From Parerythrobacter_A sp963838735 (GTDB taxonomy: Bacteria > Pseudomonadota > Alphaproteobacteria > Sphingomonadales > Sphingomonadaceae): DNA of 64,000 bases. Made by a program: the position numbers and the translations under genes. Positions 1 through 7,616 of the stretch are shown piece after piece; position 1 is the stretch's first letter, and the number at the start of each line of letters is the position of its first letter. The notes beneath the pieces are model-generated. The model worked only from the letters and a program-made list of their open reading frames with translations, did no database searches and was not told the DNA's origin. The stretch is taken from contig CAWISG010000006.1 in NCBI GenBank assembly GCA_963838735.1, positions 248,001 through 312,000 of the forward strand, written 5' to 3'.

Positions 1-527
1 TAGACGGGGTGGTCGGTGCCGAAGCGAAACTCTCCGCCCGGTTTCAGCTTGTCCGCGATCAGCGCCACGGGGCCGTCGTTCATCATGCGCCGTTTGGCAT
101 GGCGCGCCTTGGGCCAGGGGTCGGGGTGGAGCAGGTAGACGAAGCTGAGCGCGCCATCGGGTATGCGCGCCAGCACCTCCAGCGCGTCGCCGTGATGCAG
201 CCGGATATTGGGCAGGCGGCGCTCCTCGATATGCACCAGCGCGGCGGCGACGCCATTGAGAAAAGGCTCGGCACCGATGAAGCCGTGATCGGGCAGCATG
301 TCCGCCCGATCCGCCAGATGCTCGCCCGACCCGAAGCCGATTTCGAAATGCAGGGGGCGTTCTGTGGCGAAAAGGCGGTCCGCTGTTACCGCGCCATCTT
401 CCGGTACCGCGATTTGCGGCAGCAGTTTTTCGACCAGCGTGCGCTGTCCGCCACGCAGCGGCTTGCCGATGCTGCGGCCGTAAAGCCGGTTGAGCGTGGT
501 GGGATCGCCGGGTTTGAAGGCTGTCAT
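1..527 (-). CDS. trmB: tRNA (guanine-N7-)-methyltransferase, 3' end cut by window edge
   Basis: Methylates G46 in the variable loop of tRNA using SAM, in the cytoplasm. The minus-strand frame opens with MTAFKPGDPTTLNRLYGRS at position 527 and stays open to the window edge (175 codons). The SAM-binding stretch HFEIGFGSGEHLADRA and the family motif DPWPKARHAKRR are both readable. The C-terminal part, including the substrate-recognition residues after GTDHP, lies outside the window. The gene reads away from msrQ, so the roughly 140-bp gap holds two divergent promoters. Confidence 0.93.
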   Translation of the reverse strand, partial: MTAFKPGDPTTLNRLYGRSIGKPLRGGQRTLVEKLLPQIAVPEDGAVTADRLFATERPLHFEIGFGSGEHLADRADMLPDHGFIGAEPFLNGVAAALVHIEERRLPNIRLHHGDALEVLARIPDGALSFVYLLHPDPWPKARHAKRRMMNDGPVALIADKLKPGGEFRFGTDHPV

Positions 528-668
528 GGGCGGGGCCGTTAGCAGATGCGATGATGCCGGTGGAAGGGGGGGGGCCTAGCTCTTCAGTGGTGAACGTGGG
601 CGCTTGGTTTTGCAGGGCCGAGCAACCGGCTTGATTTACGATACCCGTACAGCCACCGGGTAGGCACG

Positions 669-1379
669 ATGAAGACCAACCCGATCTCGCGCCCGCTCCT
701 CTGGCTTGGTTTGGCCCTGCCGGGGCTATGGATGCTGTATCGCTGGGCGAACAGGCCCGATGCCTATGGCTATGGCCATGTTATCGCCGACAGCGGGGAC
801 TGGGCCGCATGGCTGCTGATGCTGACGCTCGTCGTCACGCCGCTTCGCCTGCTGTTTCCAAGGCGCGGGTGGGTCGTTTGGCTCATGCGACGGCGGCGCG
901 ATTTCGGTGTGGCCAGCTTCGCCTACGCAGCAGGACACACGGTCATCTATCTTGCCGACAAGGCGTCTTTCGAGACCATTCTTGCCGATATGCTATCCGC
1001 AGAATACCTGGCCGGATGGCTCGCCTTGGCCCTGTTCGTGCCGCTCGCGGCAACGTCCAACGATATCGCTGTGCGCGCACTCAAACGGTCGTGGAAACGT
1101 CTGCACCGGCTGGTCTATCCGGCGGCGATCCTGACCTTTCTGCACTGGGTGCTGACAGCCTACGATCCGACGACGGCCTTCGTCCATATCGTGGTGCTGG
1201 CTGTCATCGAACTGGCAGGGTCTGGCTACAGCAGCGTCACAGGGTCACGTAGTTGCGGAAACGCGCGACCTCGGCTTCGTCGACATATTTGCCGATCTCG
1301 CGGTCGAACTCGGCCATGTCGTCGTAAGGACGATATTCCTCGAATTCGTGCAGCATCTTGTCGGTCATGCCGGGGATAA
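669..1379 (+). CDS. msrQ: MsrQ/YedZ-like heme membrane protein, C-terminus probably frameshifted
   Basis: A ferric-reductase-like transmembrane protein of the MsrQ type. In the known system MsrQ passes electrons from the quinone pool to the periplasmic methionine sulfoxide reductase MsrP. Several hydrophobic helices and the heme-ligand histidines (HTVIYL near residue 85; LHRLVYP and FLHW near 145-160) are visible. No msrP lies beside it. The frame reads through to 236 residues, but after about residue 180 it turns into arginine/cysteine-rich sequence antisense to the next gene. Adding one base near 1217 would join IELA to RVWLQQRHRVT and stop at 1252, giving about 195 residues, the usual family length. 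The end coordinate is therefore the literal open frame, not necessarily the true protein end. Confidence 0.75.
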   Translation: MKTNPISRPLLWLGLALPGLWMLYRWANRPDAYGYGHVIADSGDWAAWLLMLTLVVTPLRLLFPRRGWVVWLMRRRRDFGVASFAYAAGHTVIYLADKASFETILADMLSAEYLAGWLALALFVPLAATSNDIAVRALKRSWKRLHRLVYPAAILTFLHWVLTAYDPTTAFVHIVVLAVIELAGSGYSSVTGSRSCGNARPRLRRHICRSRGRTRPCRRKDDIPRIRAASCRSCRG

Positions 1380-1752
1380 GCTGCAGCTCTTCCTTCGTCG
1401 CGCTGTTCAGATCGACCGGCACGAACACCTTGGCGAGGATAGCGGTGGCCTGTTCCGGCGTCCCTGCAGCAAGCAGCGCGGCGTTCAGATCGGTCACGCT
1501 GGCAAAAGGCTGGCCTGCGACAATCGCTTTGGCCAGTTCTGGTGACATGCCGTCCATGCCTGCCAGCTGCTCCGGCGTTGCCGTGTTGGCATCGAGCACG
1601 CCCTCGCCGGCCACGCTCATTGCATCGCCTGCATCGGTGGCCGCCACGGTGCTGTCCGCGACAGGCTCGGCCGCATCATCGGCCCCTTGCGAACACGCGC
1701 CCAAAGCGAGGGCAGTGCCGGCCAGTGCGGTTACGAGATACATCTTGCGCAT
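1237..1752 (-). CDS. Helix-hairpin-helix lipoprotein, ComEA-like
   Basis: A 171-residue exported protein. The N-terminus MRKMYLVTALAGTALALGAC is a lipoprotein signal with its lipobox cysteine at residue 20. It is followed by an Ala/Asp-rich linker and two helix-hairpin-helix-like segments: LDANTATPEQLAGMDGMS (about residues 53-70) and VDLNSATKEELQLIPGMT (about 113-130). These repeats resemble the ComEA DNA-binding module, but no competence genes are nearby, so DNA uptake is only a possibility. An AGAGG ribosome site lies before the ATG at 1752; upstream in-frame codons would put non-signal sequence in front of the signal peptide. It converges on and slightly overlaps msrQ. Confidence 0.8.
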   Translation of the reverse strand: MRKMYLVTALAGTALALGACSQGADDAAEPVADSTVAATDAGDAMSVAGEGVLDANTATPEQLAGMDGMSPELAKAIVAGQPFASVTDLNAALLAAGTPEQATAILAKVFVPVDLNSATKEELQLIPGMTDKMLHEFEEYRPYDDMAEFDREIGKYVDEAEVARFRNYVTL

Positions 1753-2018
1753 GATAGAAACCTCTTTGTTGAACGGGCACAATAGCGCCCCCGCCCCGGC
1801 TTGCGAAGCCCTGCGGTTTCCTGCGTCGGGGATTTTAAGCTGCAACACTGCATCCGCTGCGCCCGACACAGCGGCTAACCAACGCTGCGGCCACACACTT
1901 GTTGGCATTATAAATTAGCCGAAGTTGAAAGTCTTGCGCGTAGAAACTGGCAGACGGCAGCTAACGACCCTAACCGCGGCCATCTATCGATCAAGCTAAT
2001 CGCGCCAGAAGCTGCCAG

Positions 2019-2437
2019 CTACAAATGCTTCACCAGAAAGAGCTCGCGAAATGTTTGAATGGTGGGAACTTCAATTTCCCCGACTGGTTTGAAGCCTTGC
2101 CTAAAATGCCAGTCGAACGCTTCACGCTATCGCTCTCGCATGATGTCATTATGATTTCGATGCCGGATCCTCCAGCAACTTTCTCAAGATGGCTCAGAAG
2201 ACGCCAACCGGCGCCTGTTCCTTGCGCCAAGGGGCTAACATAGATCATATCTATGTAGGGCACCTTACGCCGAAAACCGGCTCCATCTCAGGAAACCGAT
2301 GGGCCTTTGGTGTCGTTCTGCGATCAGGTATTCGCCTACCCCAATACAGCGATCCACCCACTCCTCATCAACAGACGTGTCTTGAGAGACAAGCCATGCT
2401 CTATGCTGTTTGCCAGCGATACAAACCTGATCGGACA
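2019..2437 (-). pseudogene. GNAT-family N-acetyltransferase, broken by at least two frameshifts
   Basis: Translating the minus strand piecewise recovers an acetyltransferase. The first piece contains WLVSQDTSVDEEWVDRC and EYLIAERHQRPIGFLRW (about 2403-2275). The second contains PYIDMIYVSPLAQGTGAGW (2265-2125), with the acetyl-CoA loop QGTGAG. The third contains EAFDWHFRQGFKPVGEIE and ends at TAG 2019. The reading frame changes near 2270 and again near 2124, each by one base or so, and an in-frame stop lies just upstream of the first piece. No single frame can make the protein. It is called a pseudogene unless the breaks are sequencing errors. The flanks (1753-2018 and 2438-2577) show no coding signal. 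Confidence 0.75.
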
Positions 2438-2577
2438 GTCACAACTTTATGTCACGGCTAGGACATACGACGTCCGACAAATAGTGTGTCGGACCAAAAG
2501 CCGCTGTTCCACTTACCACCCCAGATTCCAGCCATCAGCTACGCTGACGGGTTTCGTCCGAACCGCAACACGAGCAC

Positions 2578-3480
2578 TTACCGCGCCCAGCCGGTCCCCT
2601 CGGCTTCTTCCTGCAAGGCGCGAATTTCGGCGATGTCGGCGGGTGGGGCGAGCCATTGGGGTTTGTTCTGGCGCGCCCAGGCCAGCAGCTTCGGGTCGAA
2701 CTCATCATGGCTTTCGACGCGGTGGTTCAGCAGGTGGTAGATCACCTTGCCGCCGTCCTTCATGTCGGGCGCGAGGAAGGGGGGAGGCGAACCATAGCGT
2801 TGCCAGCTCATCTGGTGCGGTTCCTCCACCGATCCTTCGGGCTGGATGAAGAAGTCGTAATTCTCCCACGCCTCGTAGGTGCCGCCTCCGGGTAGCGGGA
2901 AGTCGAGGAACACCGCCGCCGTCACCGCCAGCGTGTTGCCCATCATCCGCGCCTGCATCCCCTCGGTGGACTTCATCTTGCGCACCGCATCGCCTGTGCC
3001 TTGCTCGACATCGGCATAGATGCGGCTGCCACCACCGCTTTCGCTCTCGCCTTCGTCGTAACGATAGGTGATGAGCTGGTAGGGGTAGGCAATGGGTTCG
3101 ACCGGGCGGCCTTTCCATGTCGTGAGGATTTCACCGGTGTCGGGGTGGGTGTAGGCGTAGGTCTTGCGGGTCAGGTGCGTGACCAGCTCGCCCGGCGTTT
3201 CAGGCCAGATCGCGCGACTGCTGTCGAAACCGATCATGCCCGCCAGCTTCTTACCCGACGGATATTCGTAAATACCGCCTTCGGATACCCAGTGCACCGG
3301 CTCGCCCGTTCCGGCACGGGCATCGACCCATTTGCGCAGAATTTCGGGCGCAGCTTGGCGTGCATCGGCAGGTGCGGCCTCGGCGCCCAACGGCGTGTCT
3401 TGGGCGGCAGTCTGGGCGAGGGCCGGTGCGGCGGACAGGGCAAGGCCCAGAGCGGTCAGTGTCGAAAAGGCTATGCGCAT
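2578..3480 (-). CDS. Exported protein, probably DUF1838 family
   Basis: A 300-residue protein with a clear signal peptide (MRIAFSTLTALGLALSAAPALA, cleavage after ALA). The mature part is rich in Trp, Tyr and Gly. It contains a segment around residues 105-130 (YAYTHPDTGEILTTWKG) that recalls the DUF1838 family of unknown function. The ATG at 3480 was chosen because upstream in-frame starts would add Arg-rich sequence before the signal peptide. It stands alone between ctrA and the GNAT relic. The family call is from memory of its motif style and is only moderately sure; no enzymatic residues can be named. Confidence 0.65.
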   Translation of the reverse strand: MRIAFSTLTALGLALSAAPALAQTAAQDTPLGAEAAPADARQAAPEILRKWVDARAGTGEPVHWVSEGGIYEYPSGKKLAGMIGFDSSRAIWPETPGELVTHLTRKTYAYTHPDTGEILTTWKGRPVEPIAYPYQLITYRYDEGESESGGGSRIYADVEQGTGDAVRKMKSTEGMQARMMGNTLAVTAAVFLDFPLPGGGTYEAWENYDFFIQPEGSVEEPHQMSWQRYGSPPPFLAPDMKDGGKVIYHLLNHRVESHDEFDPKLLAWARQNKPQWLAPPADIAEIRALQEEAEGTGWAR

Positions 3481-3553
3481 GATCGTTCTCCTTCGCTGCA
3501 GAATGTGCAGCGAGAGAAACGATCCGGCAAGAAATTCCTGAGAGCGGTGCGGG

Positions 3554-4249
3554 TTACGCCGCCTCTGCCTGGCTTTCCGGATCGCGCAGCACGTAGCCCC
3601 GGCCCCAGACCGTCTCGATGTAGTTCTCGCCTTCGCAGGCATGGCTCAATTTCTTGCGCAGCTTGCAGATGAACACGTCGATGATCTTCAACTCGGGTTC
3701 GTCCATCCCACCATAGAGGTGGTTGAGGAACATTTCCTTGGTCAGCGTGGTGCCCTTGCGCAGTGAAAGCAGTTCCAGCATCGCATATTCCTTGCCGGTC
3801 AGATGCACCCGCGCGCTGTCCACTTCGACGGTCTTAGCGTCGAGGTTCACCGCCAGCTTGCCGGTCTTGATGATCGACTGGCTGTGGCCCTTGGACCGGC
3901 GCACGACGGCGTGGATGCGGGCGACCAGTTCCTCGCGGTGGAACGGCTTGGTGACGTAATCGTCCGCGCCGAAGCCGAAGCTGCGGATTTTGCTGTCCAT
4001 TTCGGCAATACCCGACAGGATCAGCACCGGCGTCTGCACCTTGGCGACGCGCAGTTTCTTCAGCACGTCGTATCCGTGCATGTCGGGCAGGTTCAGGTCG
4101 AGCAGGATGATATCGTAATCATACAGTTTGCCCAGATCGAGGCCTTCTTCGCCAAGATCGGTCGAATAGACATTGAACCCTTCGGTCGTCAGCATCAGTT
4201 CGATGGCCTTGGCCGTGGTCGGTTCGTCTTCGATCAGCAGTACGCGCAT
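3554..4249 (-). CDS. ctrA: Cell-cycle response regulator CtrA
   Basis: An OmpR/PhoB-type response regulator of 231 residues. The receiver domain (1-120) has the acidic pocket EDE at 8-10, phospho-acceptor Asp51 in LLDLNLP and the conserved lysine in VTKPF. The winged-helix domain follows, ending with the strongly conserved CtrA string KLRKKLSHACEGENYIETVWG and GRGYVLRDP. In alphaproteobacteria CtrA controls cell division, flagellar and other cell-cycle genes by binding TTAA-N7-TTAA. The C-terminal Ala tail (AEAA) fits the ClpXP degron of this family. A near-consensus CtrA box 100 bp upstream suggests autoregulation. Confidence 0.97.
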   Translation of the reverse strand: MRVLLIEDEPTTAKAIELMLTTEGFNVYSTDLGEEGLDLGKLYDYDIILLDLNLPDMHGYDVLKKLRVAKVQTPVLILSGIAEMDSKIRSFGFGADDYVTKPFHREELVARIHAVVRRSKGHSQSIIKTGKLAVNLDAKTVEVDSARVHLTGKEYAMLELLSLRKGTTLTKEMFLNHLYGGMDEPELKIIDVFICKLRKKLSHACEGENYIETVWGRGYVLRDPESQAEAA

Positions 4250-4348
4250 GGGTTTTTCCCCTGGATGGATACTCGGTCAGCGAATGCGGCAACATGTTGG
4301 TAAGAGGTGTTGCGCCGGATTAACCACAAAACATCTGAAGGGAAAAGG

Positions 4349-4363
4349 TTAATAACGGGTAAA
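4349..4363. promoter_or_regulatory. Candidate CtrA box upstream of ctrA
   Basis: TTAATAACGGGTAAA fits TTAA-N7-TTAA with one mismatch. It lies 100 bp before the ctrA start in an AT-richer patch that also carries a lone TTAACC at 4319-4324. Autoregulation of ctrA through such boxes is known in related bacteria; here it is inferred from the match only. Confidence 0.5.
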
Positions 4364-4399
4364 CCCGCGCAGATTTGCGAGTCGGGGGGAGTCTGTTGA

Positions 4400-4572
4400 A
4401 TCGCTGACGCTCGGTGCTGGTCGTTTTTATTGGGTGCGCTACGGACATCCGTCCTCCGCTTGCTGTGCCATCCCGCTCCCCCTCCCGACCACCCACGGGA
4501 TCATCCTAAAGGGGTGGTCGGGAGGGGGAGCGGGATGGCACAGCACCGAGCGATAGCGAGAAAACAAGGACG
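4400..4572. repeat. Dispersed palindromic intergenic repeat, copy A
   Basis: A long hairpin with perfect 33-bp arms (4462-4494 and 4512-4544, loop 17 bp) and weaker outer arms (CGCTCGGTGCT and AGCACCGAGCG). It shares the cores GGACATCCGTCC, CGCTTGCTGT and CCATCCCGCTCCC with copies at 6165-6285, 48145-48195 and 49578-49706. It contains no gene. Together with the next repeat it fills the 434-bp gap between ctrA and rpoN. Confidence 0.85.
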
Positions 4573-4596
4573 TTCGCCGCGTTCCAACCGTTTCAT

Positions 4597-4675
4597 CATT
4601 GCGAGCGTAGCGACGCAATCCAGAGCGTATCTCTCCGCCGCTCTGGATTGCTTCGTCGCTTCGCTCCTCGCAATG
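4597..4675. repeat. Palindromic repeat of the CATTGCGAGCG type
   Basis: The arms CATTGCGAGCG-AGCGACGCAATCCAGAGC and GCTCTGGATTGC-CGCTC-CTCGCAATG face each other around a short centre. Sequences like this are common between genes in alphaproteobacteria. It lies just past the rpoN stop, where the transcribed hairpin could act on the mRNA end. Confidence 0.75.
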
Positions 4676-4683
4676 ACGCGACC

Positions 4684-6216
4684 CTAGCCCAACCCCGCCA
4701 GCTTCTTCGCCCGCCGCCTATGCACGCTGCTGCCGATCCCGATCGCCTCACGGTATTTCGCCACCGTGCGGCGCGCCAGGTCGAAGCCTTCTTGCTTCAA
4801 CAGCGCGACCAGCTTGTCGTCGGACAGGATCGTCTTGGCGTCCTCCGCGTCGGTGAGCGCCTTGATCCGCGCCTTGACCGCTTCGCTGCTGGCGCCCTCG
4901 CCGGCTTCGCCGCCGCCGACCCCGCTTGTGAAAAAGAACTTCAGCTCGAATGTGCCCCGGCTGCAATGCAGGTATTTGTTGCTGGTCACGCGGCTGACCG
5001 TGCTTTCGTGCATGTCGATGGCATCGGCCACTTCGCGCAGGGTTAGCGGGCGCAGGCCGGCGATGCCCTGATCGAAAAACGCGGCCTGCTGCTTCACGAT
5101 TTCGGACGCGGTTTTCAGGATCGTCTTCTGCCGCTGGTCCAGTGCCTTCAGCAGCCAGTTCGCATCGGCCAGCTTCTCCCCCAGCCACGCCTGCCCGTCC
5201 TTGTCCGGCCCACACCCCTCTTTCAGCGTGACGTAATAGTCCCGGTTCACCACCAGGCGCGGCAGGGTTTCGGTGTTGAGGCGGATGTCCCAGCTTTGCG
5301 CGCCGTCCTTGCCCTTCACGCGCCGCAACAGGACATCGGGGGCGACGGTCACTTCTGAAGAACCGCCGAATTGCAGGCCGGGCTTCGGGTCGTAGCCGCG
5401 CAATTCGGCCAGCATGTCGGCGAAATCCGCATCGTCCACATCGCACATGCGTTTCAGTCGTGCGAAGTCGCCGCGCGCCACCAGATCGAGATGGTCGATC
5501 AGACGCGCCATGCAGGGATCGTAGCGGTCCGCCTCGCGCGCTTGCAATACAAGGCATTCGGATAGCGTGCGCGCACCCACGCCCGCCGGATCGAGCCGCT
5601 GGACCGCCGCCAGCGCCGCTGTCAGTTCACCCTCCGCCACGCCCGTTTCAGCGGACAGCGCGCGCATGTCCACCGGCAGGTAACCCGCTTCGTCCAGCTG
5701 CGCGATGATATGCCGCGCAAGTGCTTCCTGTCGCGCATTTTCCGTTACGCCGCCGACTTGTGACAACAGATGTTCGGTCAGGGTCGGCCCGTTGCCGCTC
5801 CAGTCGTCGATTTCGTGCAGTTCGCCCGCCAGTGGCCCGTTGCCGCCGTCCGGCACGCTCCAGTCGCCCGTGTCGCGGTCGCGGTCCAGTGCTGCAGGGT
5901 CGATATCCAGCGCGGTATCACCGCTAGCGTCTTCGGCGCCGCCATCGCTGGCTTTCTCGCCGGAAGCTTCTTCACCGGGAGCATCGCTTTCGCGCATGTC
6001 GCCCGCTTCGAGCAGCGGGTTCGCTTCCAGTGCCTCGCCGATGAAAGTCTCGATTTCGAGATTGGACAGCGCCAGCAGCTTGATCGCCTGTTGCAACTGC
6101 GGCGTCATCACCAGCGACTGCGATTGGCGCAGGTCCAGGCGGGGGGAAAGGGCGATGGCTATTTTCTCGCTAACGCTCGGTGAACAGCAAGCGAAGGACG
6201 GATGTCCGGAGCGCAC
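4684..6216 (-). CDS. rpoN: RNA polymerase sigma-54 factor
   Basis: About 510 residues. The N-terminal activator-interaction region opens LSPRLDLRQSQSLVMTPQLQQ, the acidic linker is Asp/Glu/Ala-rich, and the C-terminal RpoN box reads ARRTVAKYREAIGIGSS, so it is the enhancer-dependent sigma factor. The start is a problem: homologues usually begin just before the LSPRLDLRQ block, but here there is no ATG, and the codons before it (EKIAIA) run into the dispersed repeat at 6165-6285. The best start is GTG at 6216, inside the repeat, adding about 20 odd residues. The next upstream gene in the same direction is lptB, 75 bp away, as is common for rpoN. Confidence 0.93.
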   Translation of the reverse strand: MRSGHPSFACCSPSVSEKIAIALSPRLDLRQSQSLVMTPQLQQAIKLLALSNLEIETFIGEALEANPLLEAGDMRESDAPGEEASGEKASDGGAEDASGDTALDIDPAALDRDRDTGDWSVPDGGNGPLAGELHEIDDWSGNGPTLTEHLLSQVGGVTENARQEALARHIIAQLDEAGYLPVDMRALSAETGVAEGELTAALAAVQRLDPAGVGARTLSECLVLQAREADRYDPCMARLIDHLDLVARGDFARLKRMCDVDDADFADMLAELRGYDPKPGLQFGGSSEVTVAPDVLLRRVKGKDGAQSWDIRLNTETLPRLVVNRDYYVTLKEGCGPDKDGQAWLGEKLADANWLLKALDQRQKTILKTASEIVKQQAAFFDQGIAGLRPLTLREVADAIDMHESTVSRVTSNKYLHCSRGTFELKFFFTSGVGGGEAGEGASSEAVKARIKALTDAEDAKTILSDDKLVALLKQEGFDLARRTVAKYREAIGIGSSVHRRRAKKLAGLG

Positions 6217-6285
6217 ACAAACAAAAACGCGTGGCCGGGAGGGGGCGCGGGACGGCACAGCGTCCAGCCGAAAGGCTGGAAAACA
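6165..6285. repeat. Dispersed palindromic intergenic repeat, copy C, overlapping the rpoN start
   Basis: It carries CTCGCTAACGCTCGG, ACAGCAAGCG and GGACGGATGTCCGGAGCGCAC, in reverse orientation to copy A, plus a degraded GGGAGGGGGCGCGGGACGGCACAGC arm. It occupies the lptB-rpoN gap and supplies the only plausible rpoN start codon. Confidence 0.8.
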
Positions 6286-6290
6286 ACATG

Positions 6291-7097
6291 CTACAGCACG
6301 AACCCCTCGCCCAGATACAGGCGCTTCACGTCCTCGTCCGCCACCAGCGCTTCGGGCGTTCCGGCGAACAGCACCTGCCCGCCGTAAATGATGCAGGCGC
6401 GGTCCACGATTTCCAGCGTTTCACGGACATTGTGGTCGGTAATGAGTACGCCGATGCCGCGCGTTTTCAGGTCCGCCACAAGGTCGCGAATATCGCTGAT
6501 GGAAAGCGGGTCGATCCCGGCAAAGGGTTCGTCCAGCAGCATGATCGACGGTTTTGCCGCCAGTGCACGGGCAATTTCGCAACGGCGGCGTTCCCCGCCC
6601 GACAGCGCCATCGCCGCGCTGGTGCGCAAGCGGGTGAGGCCGAATTCGTCGAGCAGCCGTTCCAGCTCGGCGGCACGGATATCGCGGTCCGGCTCCGCCA
6701 TTTCCAGCACGCAATTGATGTTCTGTTCCACCGTCATGCCGCGAAAGATGCTGGTTTCCTGCGGCAGATAGCCCAGGCCGAGAATCGCCCGGCGATACAT
6801 CGGCAGCTTCGTCACGTCCTCGCCATCCATCAGGATGCGGCCGCTGTCAGGCTTTACCAGCCCCATGATGGAATAGAAGCACGTCGTCTTGCCCGCACCG
6901 TTCGGGCCGAGCAGACCGAGCACCTCGCCCTTGCCCACCGTCAGCGAGATGTCCGACAAGACGCTGCGCTTGTCGTAACTCTTGGCGATGGACACCACTT
7001 CCAGCCCGCCCTCGACGGGCAGCGGCGCGGTTGCAGTGGGCGGGGGAGCATTCGGCAAGGGGGCAGCGGGCTCGGCATGGTTCATGCAAGGGGCCAT
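6291..7097 (-). CDS. lptB: LPS export ABC transporter ATPase LptB
   Basis: The ATPase that drives the LptB2FG machine, pulling lipopolysaccharide (or the sphingomonad equivalent) out of the inner membrane. It has 268 residues: Walker A GPNGAGKTT at 64-72, Q-loop in GYLPQETSIF, signature LSGGERRR, Walker B IMLLDEPFAGID and the switch histidine in ITDHN. The first 30 residues are a Pro/Ala-rich extension longer than usual. ATG codons exist at 7097 and 7085 and either may be used. The order lptB-rpoN matches many proteobacteria; lptA and lptC are not in the window. Confidence 0.95.
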   Translation of the reverse strand: MAPCMNHAEPAAPLPNAPPPTATAPLPVEGGLEVVSIAKSYDKRSVLSDISLTVGKGEVLGLLGPNGAGKTTCFYSIMGLVKPDSGRILMDGEDVTKLPMYRRAILGLGYLPQETSIFRGMTVEQNINCVLEMAEPDRDIRAAELERLLDEFGLTRLRTSAAMALSGGERRRCEIARALAAKPSIMLLDEPFAGIDPLSISDIRDLVADLKTRGIGVLITDHNVRETLEIVDRACIIYGGQVLFAGTPEALVADEDVKRLYLGEGFVL

Positions 7098-7199
7098 AGC
7101 AAGCCGAAGTCACTTCGCGCCAGACCTTCTGGCGGTCGACCTTGCCTAACGGTCATCAATTTGAAATAACCATTGGCGGGACAAAGGGGAGAGCAGAAG

Positions 7200-7574
7200 A
7201 TGGAAGCCTCGCAAAGGCGCGACAATACCGCCGCGGATAAACGCCGGACACCCGACTGGCGCCGCGCGATGAGCGACAATGTCGCCTGGGCGTTGCTGGT
7301 CTATACCGGCATCCAGATATTTCTGACCGTCGGCGCGATGAAGGAAACCGGGCTGAAATCGCTGGCCCTGCTGGCGCTGATCGTGCTTGTCGCCGCCATC
7401 ATTCCTGCGTGTCGCGCGTTCGAGCGGCGCTGGCGCGACCTCACCGATGCCGAGGCGCAGGACCGCAGTCTGGCGGGCGCATTCCGGCGCGACCAGCTAC
7501 TGTTGTGGCTGATGGCGATCGGCCTGCCGGTGGTCATCACGCTTGGCCTGAAGGCGATTGCCGGGACGCTGTAG
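7200..7574 (+). CDS. Small inner-membrane protein, unknown
   Basis: A 124-residue protein with a charged N-terminus and about three hydrophobic segments (near residues 38-52, 60-80 and 102-122). The ATG at 7200 is preceded by AAGGGGAGAG at good spacing, which decides the start over an upstream in-frame codon. It lies 42 bp before tldE on the same strand and may share its transcript. I do not recognise a family. Confidence 0.7.
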   Translation: MEASQRRDNTAADKRRTPDWRRAMSDNVAWALLVYTGIQIFLTVGAMKETGLKSLALLALIVLVAAIIPACRAFERRWRDLTDAEAQDRSLAGAFRRDQLLLWLMAIGLPVVITLGLKAIAGTL

Positions 7575-7616
7575 CATTGCTTGCGAAGGCCGGCCCCGCC
7601 CCCTAACCGCCTTCGC

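Noticed and set aside
4400..4675. CRISPR-like or tRNA structures in the ctrA-rpoN gap
   Set aside because: The repeats are single inverted pairs, not spaced direct repeats, and no T-loop GGTTCGA with a matching acceptor stem is seen.
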